Source: Phycisphaerae bacterium (GTDB lineage Bacteria > Planctomycetota > Phycisphaerae > UBA1845 > PWPN01). Taken from it: a stretch of DNA of 5,087 bases. The stretch is from assembly GCA_003557125.1 (NCBI GenBank), contig PWPN01000131.1, positions 1 to 5,087 of the forward strand, read 5' to 3'. The notes beneath the pieces were generated by a model. The model made no database searches. It was not told the DNA's origin and saw only the letters and a list, made by a program, of their open reading frames with translations. Positions 1-5,087 of the stretch are shown here, in pieces. Positions within the stretch are counted from its first letter, which is position 1, and each line of letters opens with the position of its first letter. The position numbers and the translations under genes are program-made.

Positions 1-490
1 AAAGCGTCCAGTTCCCCCACAACAGGATCTCGACATCGCCCGGCCAGACGCCCCACCACGTTCGGCAACGCAGCCGGGCCGCTGCATCGGCCGAGGTGCG
101 GTATCGATCGACGTAAAACTGGAGCGGTCCGCCCGTGGAGCCGCCCGTATTGAAAGGCTTCACGCCGCCGGGGCACGCGCGCCAGGTGAGCGTTTCGAGG
201 TTCGCGCGAATCTGCGTTCGGTCGAGCGTGGGAAGTCGCTCCAGGTCGTCGGCTGAAAGGTTCGGTGCGTGGACGTCCAGGTCCGCTGCATTGAACCGCT
301 GCGCGTAAAAGGGGCAGTGGGCTGCGGCCGAGCGCAACAGTCGACGGAGCTTGCGGTCCTGAAGCGCGCGGAGTGCATCGGCCGATGCGCGCTGCGTCTG
401 AAGCAGTTGACGATACCGGCGCATCGTGTCACGGCTGCAGAGCCGTTCGGAAAGCGGCCAGAAAACGTGCGCTGCCAGCCAGCGGTTCAT
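1..490 (-). CDS. CapK/PaaK-like adenylate-forming enzyme, N-terminal 163 residues (3' end outside window)
   Basis: The frame from ATG 490 stays open to the left edge for 163 codons, so the protein is cut by the window and not broken. It begins MNRWLAAHVFWPLSER. The segment LLRSAAAHCPFYAQRF (51-66) is the stretch typical of phenylacetate-CoA ligase/CapK relatives (R-x-A-x-x-x-x-P-F-Y). LPTLDRTQIRANL at 86-98 matches the usual L-P-x-L-x-(K/R)-x-x-(I/L)-R-x-(N/H) segment. NTGGSTGGP at 114-122 is the phosphate-binding loop of the adenylate-forming superfamily, followed by LQFYVDR at 123-129 and WWGVWPGD at 145-152. Such proteins activate a carboxylate as an acyl-adenylate. CapK-like members occur in capsule and EPS clusters, where their substrate is mostly unknown. 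The first codons overlap the upstream glycosyltransferase stop by ATGA. The family is fairly sure from the loop and the flanking pattern; the C-terminal domain is not visible. Confidence 0.85.
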   Translation of the reverse strand, partial: MNRWLAAHVFWPLSERLCSRDTMRRYRQLLQTQRASADALRALQDRKLRRLLRSAAAHCPFYAQRFNAADLDVHAPNLSADDLERLPTLDRTQIRANLETLTWRACPGGVKPFNTGGSTGGPLQFYVDRYRTSADAAARLRCRTWWGVWPGDVEILLWGNWTL

Positions 491-1767
491 CGCTGCACCT
501 CGAGCATGGGGGGCCGAACATCGGGCACGGTCACGATTCGGCGTTGGGCACCATCTCTGCGGACCGTGGCTGCCTGGCGACCGACGACTCGCTCGAAAAC
601 GTTATGAACCTGCTCGCCTACGCTCTGCCAGCTTCGCGTGTTGCCGAGTCGCGCGATCCCGTCACGATCCCAGCTCCGCCCCAGTGCCGCACAAATGGCC
701 TCGCTCAGCGCGTACGGATCGCCGTCGGGCACGACGATGCCCAGCGTCGGCGAGCTGATCTGCTGACGATTGCCGCCCACGTCGCTCGCGACGATCGGGG
801 TCCCCGCAGCCAACCCCTCGGCGATCGCATTGCACCAGCCTTCGCTGCGCGAGCTGTTGACCAGAAGATCGGCTGCGTTGTACATGAGGTTCAACTGCTG
901 CGGCGAGACGGCCCCGACGTACGCGATCGAAGGCGCACAGCCCGCAGCCTGCTCGCGTGCGTTGTGCGCATCGATGGCGGTCAACAGCTGCTTCTGGTAC
1001 GTGCGCTCGCCGCGACGACTGCCTGCCAGCACAAGTTGAGCGTCGCCGAACTTCCGCCGAACGGTCGGCCAGACGTTCACGAGCCGATCGAATCCCTTGA
1101 GACGCTGGAGATGGCCGACGGCTAAGACGTACCGCCCTGCCGGGTTCCAGCCGAGCGTAACGCGCGCTTCGCTGCGGCCCACCGGATGGAACACGCCCGC
1201 GTCCACGCCGTTGGGTATTACATCGACGTGAAGATCCTCACCGGCCAGGTCGCGGGCTGCCTGAGCGAGGCTGTCGCTGACGGCGATGCATGCGTCGACC
1301 CGCCGCAACATCGCACGGATCTGTGCACGACGCACGGGCTTGCGGGCAAGCGAGATGATCTTGCCGCGGATCGTCACCACGATGGGGATCCCAAGTCGGC
1401 GGGCAGCCAGCAGCGCGCCGACGCCTTCGGGATAGACGAAGTGCGCATCGATGAGATCGACGTCGCCGAGACCCGATCGCCGACGCTGCCGGACGCGCTG
1501 TGCAATCGCTCGGCCGCACGCCCACCCATCGGTCGCCCAGTTGAGAATCGGCACGCCCGGCAGTGGCGGATAGGTCGCTGAAAGCGGATGATCCTGGGCG
1601 GGAATCGGTCGGCTGCGGCGGAAACCGGGACACCAGGGCCTCGGCGAGAGCACCTCGACCTCGACGTTCGGCCTTTGCGCGAGCGCTTCCAGTCGCCGTT
1701 GCACGAAGACCCCCTCGTCGGGCGCAGCCGGCGAAGGGTAACACAGGCTCACCGAAAGGATCCTCAT
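487..1767 (-). CDS. Glycosyltransferase, family 4 type (GT-B fold), second of the cluster
   Basis: This 426-residue retaining-type glycosyltransferase is predicted to add a sugar to the cluster's glycan in the cytoplasm. The N-terminal domain opens directly with a Rossmann strand and the family signature MRILSVSLCYPSP, followed by EGVFVQRRLEAL at 18-29, VEVLSPRPWCPG at 37-48, DLIDAHFVYPEG at 104-115 and VVTIRGKI at 130-137. The linker VIPNGVDAGVFHP is at 183-195. The donor-binding domain has VGHLQRLKGFDRLV at 217-230 with Lys224, VLAGS at 246-250, the EX7E pair Glu309/Glu317 in SEGWCNAIAEGLAAGTPIVA, and SDVGG at 328-332. A tail of about 30 residues after 395 is Arg-rich and not obviously conserved. 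There is no signal peptide or membrane helix. The gene overlaps both neighbours by ATGA, so its synthesis is probably coupled to the amidotransferase before it and the CapK-like gene after it. It is clearly a different subfamily from the other glycosyltransferase here. Sugar specificity is unknown. Confidence 0.94.
   Translation of the reverse strand: MRILSVSLCYPSPAAPDEGVFVQRRLEALAQRPNVEVEVLSPRPWCPGFRRSRPIPAQDHPLSATYPPLPGVPILNWATDGWACGRAIAQRVRQRRRSGLGDVDLIDAHFVYPEGVGALLAARRLGIPIVVTIRGKIISLARKPVRRAQIRAMLRRVDACIAVSDSLAQAARDLAGEDLHVDVIPNGVDAGVFHPVGRSEARVTLGWNPAGRYVLAVGHLQRLKGFDRLVNVWPTVRRKFGDAQLVLAGSRRGERTYQKQLLTAIDAHNAREQAAGCAPSIAYVGAVSPQQLNLMYNAADLLVNSSRSEGWCNAIAEGLAAGTPIVASDVGGNRQQISSPTLGIVVPDGDPYALSEAICAALGRSWDRDGIARLGNTRSWQSVGEQVHNVFERVVGRQAATVRRDGAQRRIVTVPDVRPPMLEVQR
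496..501 (-). promoter_or_regulatory. Shine-Dalgarno site (GAGGTG) for the CapK-like gene
   Basis: GAGGTG on the minus strand lies 5 nt before the ATG at 490, inside the last codons of the second glycosyltransferase. The core and spacing match the site before that glycosyltransferase, which supports 490 as the real start of the partial gene. Confidence 0.65.
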
Positions 1768-3734
1768 GCGACCACCTCCGCCTCGGCTGCATGCACGCAT
1801 TCCCGCGCCGGCTCGTTAAGCTCGGTGCAACTCTGCGACGCATCGTGCCGTGCCCACAGCTCGAGCGCGAGCAATGTCCAGAGGATCGGCCCGTTCGCAC
1901 TCAGGCCTTTCCGGTGATCATTCATCATGGATCGTACCACGCCGGGCGCGATCCATTGCCGCAATCGACTGTCAGGTGCCATTAATGTGTCGTGTGCAAG
2001 TGATCGCAATGGACCGCGGAACCATGCATCGATCGGGATATCGAACCCCTTTTTGGGTCGCTGGGCGATTTGCGGGCCCAGCCAGCGTGCAAGCGTGCGT
2101 CGGAGTACGATTTTATTGTGCGGACCGGACTGTTTGAGGTTGACGGGCATACGACCGACGAGTTCGACGAGACGATGATCGAGCAACGGCACGCGCACCT
2201 CGAGCCCGACGGCCATGCTCGCCCGGTCGACCTTGGTCAGGATGTCGTCGACCATCAGCGTTTTCATATCCACGTACAACAGTCGATTGAGCAGTTGCCG
2301 CGACGGACATCGCACGAACAGGTCGCGTCCGCGCGTGAACGGATCGTACCCCCCCGTCGCATCGATGACGGACGGTTCGAGCAAAAGTGCGGGCAGCGCG
2401 CCGCCGGCCAGTGCGACGCTTCGCAGGTGTGCGGTGATGTCGTCGCAGGCGAGGTTCTCGAGCGTGCGCTTCGCGCGGAGTGCGCGGGGCAGCCAGTCGC
2501 CTTTCGGGTAGAGCGCGCCGGCCGATCCGCAGACGAACCGTCGCAACCCGGCCGGGAACCGGTTGCGGATGGCTGCCTCGGCCATGTCGAACCGATAGCG
2601 CCGGTAGCCGGCCAGCATCTCATCGCCCCCGTCGCCGGCCAATGCGACCGTGACGCGCCGGCGCGTGACCTCGGAAAGATGGTACGTGGGCAATGCGGAT
2701 GCGTCGGCAAAAGGTTCGTCGAAGTGCCCTGTCAGCGTGAGCATCGTTTCGGCAGCATCGGACCGAACCATCACTTCGCGATGATCGGTGTTCAGAAGCG
2801 TAGCGACCTGCCGGGCTGCCTGCCGTTCGTCGTGGTCAGCCTCGTCGAACCCGACCGTATGCGTCATGACCGGCCCGCTCCCCTCACGGCACATGGCCGT
2901 CGCGATCGCGGTCGAGTCCACGCCGCCGCTCAAAAATGCACCGAGCGGCACGTCGGCGATCATCCGCATCCGGACGGCGTCGGCCAGCATCGCTTCGAAG
3001 GCATCGACCCAGTCATCCGCGTCGAAAGCGGCCACGTGCGAACCGTCCGAGGCGTTATCGTCAAAGGGGATGTCCCACCATCGCCGCAGCTGCGTCCCGC
3101 CGGCTGTGCAGACAGCCATCGTGCCCGGCTCGAGCTTGCGGACGGATCGGGCGATCGTACGCGGCGCCGGGACGTGCCCGAACGTCAGATAGTCGCACAA
3201 TGCGTGCGGATCGAGCTGCCTCGGCACGCCCGCGGCATGGACCGCCTTCAACTCCGAGCCGAACACGACGCGGTCTTCGTCCTCGTACCAGTAGAGCGGT
3301 TTGATGCCGATCCGGTCGCGCACGAGCAGCAGCCTTCGGCGCGGTGCGTCCCACAAAGCGATCGCGAACATGCCGTTGAGATGCTCGACGAACGATGGGC
3401 CGTGCTCTTCGTACAGGTGGACGATCACCTCGGTATCGCAGCGCGTCCGCAGGATGTGGCCGCGGCGACGAAGATCGTCGGCCAGCGCGCGGTGGTTGTA
3501 GATTTCACCGTTGTACACGACGTGGATCGTGCCGTCCTCGTTGGCGAGGGGCTGATGGCCTTCTTGGAGATCGATGATGCTCAAGCGCGTATGGCCGAGG
3601 CTTGCAATTCCATCGGTGTAGCCGGTGTGCGCGTCCGGGCCGCGATGTTTCAGCAACGACGCCATCGCCTGCCCGGCCGCTCGTTCGTGCGCGGCAAGAC
3701 CTGAAAATCGAATGATGCCCGCGATCCCGCACAT
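1764..3734 (-). CDS. asnB: Asparagine synthase-like glutamine amidotransferase (exosortase/EPS-cluster type)
   Basis: This 656-residue enzyme hydrolyses glutamine and passes ammonia to an ATP-activated carboxylate; the classic product is asparagine from aspartate. The N-terminal class-II glutaminase domain (about 1-200) has the nucleophile Cys2 (MCGIAGI), HRGPD at 30-34, GHTRLSIID at 47-55, NGEIYN at 75-80 and CDTEV at 99-103. The synthetase domain has the ATP loop SGGVDS at 269-274, DEPFADASALPTYHLS at 339-354, LAGDGGDEMLAGYRRY at 365-380, TKVDRASMAVGLEVRVPLLD at 500-519 and RPKKGFDIP at 559-567. An in-frame upstream ATG at 3785 would bury Cys2 and is rejected. PKGDWLPRALRAKRTLENLA at 410-429 resembles my recollection of the exosortase-A-associated amidotransferases (TIGR03108), so a glycan or precursor carboxylate may be the substrate instead of free aspartate. 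The last 25 or so residues look non-conserved. Its stop overlaps the next start by ATGA. The class is very secure; the substrate is not. Confidence 0.96.
   Translation of the reverse strand: MCGIAGIIRFSGLAAHERAAGQAMASLLKHRGPDAHTGYTDGIASLGHTRLSIIDLQEGHQPLANEDGTIHVVYNGEIYNHRALADDLRRRGHILRTRCDTEVIVHLYEEHGPSFVEHLNGMFAIALWDAPRRRLLLVRDRIGIKPLYWYEDEDRVVFGSELKAVHAAGVPRQLDPHALCDYLTFGHVPAPRTIARSVRKLEPGTMAVCTAGGTQLRRWWDIPFDDNASDGSHVAAFDADDWVDAFEAMLADAVRMRMIADVPLGAFLSGGVDSTAIATAMCREGSGPVMTHTVGFDEADHDERQAARQVATLLNTDHREVMVRSDAAETMLTLTGHFDEPFADASALPTYHLSEVTRRRVTVALAGDGGDEMLAGYRRYRFDMAEAAIRNRFPAGLRRFVCGSAGALYPKGDWLPRALRAKRTLENLACDDITAHLRSVALAGGALPALLLEPSVIDATGGYDPFTRGRDLFVRCPSRQLLNRLLYVDMKTLMVDDILTKVDRASMAVGLEVRVPLLDHRLVELVGRMPVNLKQSGPHNKIVLRRTLARWLGPQIAQRPKKGFDIPIDAWFRGPLRSLAHDTLMAPDSRLRQWIAPGVVRSMMNDHRKGLSANGPILWTLLALELWARHDASQSCTELNEPARECVHAAEAEVVA
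1773..1779 (-). promoter_or_regulatory. Shine-Dalgarno site (GGAGGTG) for the second glycosyltransferase
   Basis: GGAGGTG on the minus strand sits 5 nt before the ATG at 1767, within the last codons of the amidotransferase gene. It is the strongest ribosome site in the window. It rules out the in-frame ATG at 1800, which would place this site inside the coding sequence and add a glycine-rich 11-residue leader. Confidence 0.75.
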
Positions 3735-3736
3735 GT

Positions 3737-3745
3737 TCACCTCTC
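3737..3745 (-). promoter_or_regulatory. Shine-Dalgarno site (GAGAGGTGA) for the amidotransferase gene
   Basis: GAGAGGTGA on the minus strand contains a seven-base match (GAGGTGA) to the usual anti-Shine-Dalgarno sequence. Its last three bases are the TGA stop of the preceding glycosyltransferase. The ATG follows after 2 nt, so termination and re-initiation happen at nearly the same spot. The site fixes the start at 3734, which puts the catalytic Cys at position 2. Confidence 0.7.
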
Positions 3746-4957
3746 GGCCAGCGTCCGATAGACGGCTGTGTAATCGTCGAGCCAATGCTTCATGCTGTGA
3801 TTCTCGATAACGTAGCGATGGGCCGCCCTGCCCAACCGGATGCGCATCCGCTCATCGCGCAGCAGTTCGATGATCGCCTCGGCCAGCGGATCGACCTGAC
3901 CTGGAGCAACGAGTCGGCCCGTCCGGTTCGACTCGATGAGCTCGCCCGTTCCGCCTGCATCGCACGCGATGACGGGCAAACCCGTCGCCATCGCTTCGAG
4001 CACGGCGTTAGGACATGCCTCGTAACGGCTGGGCAAAACGAAAAGATCCGCCCGACGCAGCAGCTCCGGCACGTCATCCCGCGCGCCCCAGAACTCGACG
4101 CTCTGCCGGCAGCGCAGCTGTCGTGCGCGCGCTTCGAGCGCGTCGCGGAGCGGCCCGTCTCCGATCAGCCACAACCGCGCCTCAGGATAGGCCATCGCCA
4201 CGTGACGCCAGGCTTCCAGAAGCCCATCGATGTTCTTTATCGGGTGATGGTTGGCGACGCAGGCCACGATCGAGCCTGCCCTGCCGTCAGACTCTTGTGC
4301 CGCAACGTCGTCACACGCCGGGTGGAAGCGTTCGGAGTCGACGCCGTTGTGAATCACAAAGAGGCGATCGACGGGCACGCCCCATTGACCGGCCATCATC
4401 TTGCCGGCCTCCCAGGAGACGGCCAGGACAGCGTCCGCTTGACGGCACAGCCAGCGATTGAGCCGGCGACGCGGCCAGGAAGGGGCGCACATCTCCGTCT
4501 TTCCATGAAAGCTCAGCAGGACGCGCCTGCCGGAGCGACGGCCCGCAGCCAGGACGGTGTCGAACCAGGCGGCTGTCGTGCGCGCGTGAACGACGTCGGC
4601 ACGAAACTGGTCCATGACCTCGCGCAGCCGACCGATGAGCCGCCACCGGCTTTTCAAGCTCCTCGACCCGCGCCAACCGAGCTCCCACACGGGCAGGGCT
4701 GTACCGCTGCCGCTCATCAGTGCGTCGTCGCCGTTTTGAAGGATGCAAACGCCCTGAACGATCGGGCGGGTCTCCTGCTGGGTATGGCGGCGCTGCTCGA
4801 GGCCTTCGATGAGCCGGAGCATCGCCCGTTCCATCCCGCCACCGAAGAGCGACGGCACCACGTGCAGGACGCGCACGGGCTCGGGCACGATCGTACGGTC
4901 GCGCTGAGGCGCGGTGCGATCGGCCAAGGTCGGCGCTGGTGCGAGAGTTACGCTCAT
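3737..4957 (-). CDS. Glycosyltransferase, family 4 type (GT-B fold), polysaccharide biosynthesis
   Basis: This 406-residue protein is predicted to transfer a sugar from a nucleotide-sugar donor to a growing lipid-linked glycan at the cytoplasmic face of the membrane. The N-terminal Rossmann domain starts near residue 28 (VRVLHVVPSLFGGGMERAML), with the glycine-rich GGGMER acceptor-side loop at 39-44 and DVVHARTT at 121-128. The linker VIHNGVD is at 201-207. The C-terminal donor domain has Lys241 (HPIKNIDGLL), LIGDGPLRDALE at 264-275 and the EX7E pair Glu313/Glu321 in YEACPNAVLEAMATGLPVI. No membrane segment or signal peptide is visible. About 27 residues precede the first beta strand, which is a longer leader than usual. 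The start at ATG 4957 is backed by a GGAGA site and an ATGA overlap with the upstream stop. The layout recalls the glycosyltransferases of exosortase-linked EPS clusters (TIGR03088-like), but I could not test that. The family call is firm; donor and acceptor are unknown. Confidence 0.93.
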   Translation of the reverse strand: MSVTLAPAPTLADRTAPQRDRTIVPEPVRVLHVVPSLFGGGMERAMLRLIEGLEQRRHTQQETRPIVQGVCILQNGDDALMSGSGTALPVWELGWRGSRSLKSRWRLIGRLREVMDQFRADVVHARTTAAWFDTVLAAGRRSGRRVLLSFHGKTEMCAPSWPRRRLNRWLCRQADAVLAVSWEAGKMMAGQWGVPVDRLFVIHNGVDSERFHPACDDVAAQESDGRAGSIVACVANHHPIKNIDGLLEAWRHVAMAYPEARLWLIGDGPLRDALEARARQLRCRQSVEFWGARDDVPELLRRADLFVLPSRYEACPNAVLEAMATGLPVIACDAGGTGELIESNRTGRLVAPGQVDPLAEAIIELLRDERMRIRLGRAAHRYVIENHSMKHWLDDYTAVYRTLAER

Positions 4958-5087
4958 GCGGCTTCTCCGCAAGCAGGGTCACTCTTGCGGACGAGCCAAC
5001 TGAACTGCGACCCGTGCCGGGGAAGCGCGAGGCGGAAAAGCGCGTCCACGATGCTCCGCATCCGGGGTGTAAAGCGGGCCGTCTCGC
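4954..5087 (-). CDS. Unidentified protein, C-terminal 43 residues (5' end outside window)
   Basis: This frame is open from the right edge (first full codon at 5085) to a TGA at 4956-4954. It encodes a 43-residue tail that begins ETARFTPRMRSIVDALFRLA, continues LPRHGSQFSW and ends DPACGEAA. I prefer it over the two other open minus-strand frames here for two reasons. It makes a balanced, protein-like sequence with a plausible amphipathic helix (MRSIVDALFRLALP), while the others are rich in Arg, Pro and Ser. Its stop also forms an exact ATGA overlap with the ATG of the glycosyltransferase that follows, the same arrangement as at two other junctions in the window. The tail carries no motif I recognise, so the family is unknown. 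By context it should be another polysaccharide-cluster gene such as a glycosyltransferase, deacetylase or acyltransferase, but that is inference only. Confidence 0.7.
   Translation of the reverse strand, partial: ETARFTPRMRSIVDALFRLALPRHGSQFSWLVRKSDPACGEAA
4964..4968 (-). promoter_or_regulatory. Shine-Dalgarno site (GGAGA) for the first glycosyltransferase
   Basis: On the minus strand GGAGA lies 6 nt before the ATG at 4957, inside the last codons of the upstream gene. It decides the start: a TTG at 4972 in the same frame would add five residues but lies upstream of this site, and an in-frame GTG at 4876 has no comparable purine run before it. Confidence 0.65.

Larger units (their letters stand above)
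1..5087 (-). other. Internal part of a polysaccharide biosynthesis operon
   Basis: Five co-directional genes are joined by three ATGA overlaps (4957/4954, 1767/1764, 490/487) and one 2-nt gap (3737/3734). Each downstream start has a Shine-Dalgarno site inside the preceding gene. No gap can hold a promoter or terminator, so transcription must enter from beyond the right edge and leave beyond the left edge. The gene content, two glycosyltransferases, an amidotransferase and a CapK-like activating enzyme, points to exopolysaccharide or capsule synthesis. The resemblance to exosortase-associated EPS loci is inferred from gene content, since no exosortase or PEP-CTERM gene is in view. Confidence 0.8.

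Noticed and set aside
160..432. Minus-strand 90-codon frame near the left edge
   Set aside because: It is out of frame with the CapK-like gene, whose frame is open across the whole stretch and carries the NTGGSTGGP loop. The 90-codon product has no motif.
373..1125. Plus-strand open frame of 250 codons opposite the second glycosyltransferase
   Set aside because: It is antisense to a well-supported gene, has shadow-like composition and shows no motif. It also spans the junction of two real minus-strand genes.
1764..1800. In-frame ATG at 1800 as the start of the second glycosyltransferase
   Set aside because: The ATG at 1767 has an ideal GGAGGTG site 5 nt upstream, forms an ATGA overlap and begins exactly at the conserved MRIL strand.
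1238..1900. Minus-strand 220-codon frame overlapping the amidotransferase/glycosyltransferase junction
   Set aside because: It is an alternate frame of two well-supported genes; the product is Arg/Ser/Pro-rich and domain-free.
2070..3704. Long plus-strand open frame (544 codons) opposite the amidotransferase gene
   Set aside because: It lies exactly antisense to a gene with complete, textbook active-site motifs. Its translation is rich in Arg, His, Asp and Val with no recognisable domain. Long antisense frames are expected opposite strongly codon-biased high-GC genes.
3735..3785. In-frame ATG at 3785 as the start of the amidotransferase
   Set aside because: It would leave the catalytic Cys internal at residue 19. 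Class-II amidotransferases need Cys right after the initiator Met, and a good ribosome site precedes 3734.
4311..4982. Minus-strand 223-codon frame overlapping the start of the first glycosyltransferase
   Set aside because: It is a shadow frame with low-complexity Arg/Ala/Pro-rich product. The overlapping frame carries clear GT-B motifs and a ribosome site.

Overview
The window is a dense block of minus-strand genes with G+C-rich composition (about two-thirds G+C by eye) and almost no non-coding sequence. It reads as an internal piece of a surface or exopolysaccharide biosynthesis operon of a high-GC Gram-negative-type bacterium. The gene set is two family-4-type glycosyltransferases, an asparagine-synthase-like amidotransferase and a CapK/PaaK-like adenylate-forming enzyme. 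It resembles exosortase-associated (PEP-CTERM/XrtA-type) polysaccharide clusters of Proteobacteria and Planctomycetota. The taxon cannot be fixed from the sequence; Planctomycetota is a guess.

Layout, in the direction of transcription (right to left): (1) 5087-4954, the last 43 codons of an unidentified protein that runs off the right edge; (2) 4957-3737, glycosyltransferase, 406 aa; (3) 3734-1764, class-II glutamine amidotransferase/asparagine synthase, 656 aa, with intact glutaminase and synthetase motifs; (4) 1767-487, second glycosyltransferase, 426 aa; (5) 490 to the left edge, the first 163 codons of a CapK/phenylacetate-CoA-ligase-like protein containing the adenylation loop NTGGSTGGP. 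Genes 1 and 5 are open at the window edges and were found by direct translation.

All four junctions are compact: three are 4-bp ATGA stop/start overlaps and one has a 2-nt gap. Each downstream start is preceded by a recognisable Shine-Dalgarno sequence embedded in the end of the gene before it. This implies one polycistronic, translationally coupled unit whose promoter and terminator both lie outside the window.

Likely joint role (inference): the two glycosyltransferases add sugars from nucleotide donors to a lipid-linked glycan at the cytoplasmic face of the membrane. The amidotransferase and the adenylate-forming enzyme would modify a carboxylate, for example by amide formation or acyl activation, on the glycan or a precursor. 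I saw no tRNA, rRNA, CRISPR array, insertion sequence, riboswitch or terminator, and no stretch over 300 bases lacks a gene. I did not find a clearly undescribed system here. The most useful leads are the identity of the amidotransferase substrate and its pairing with the CapK-like enzyme.
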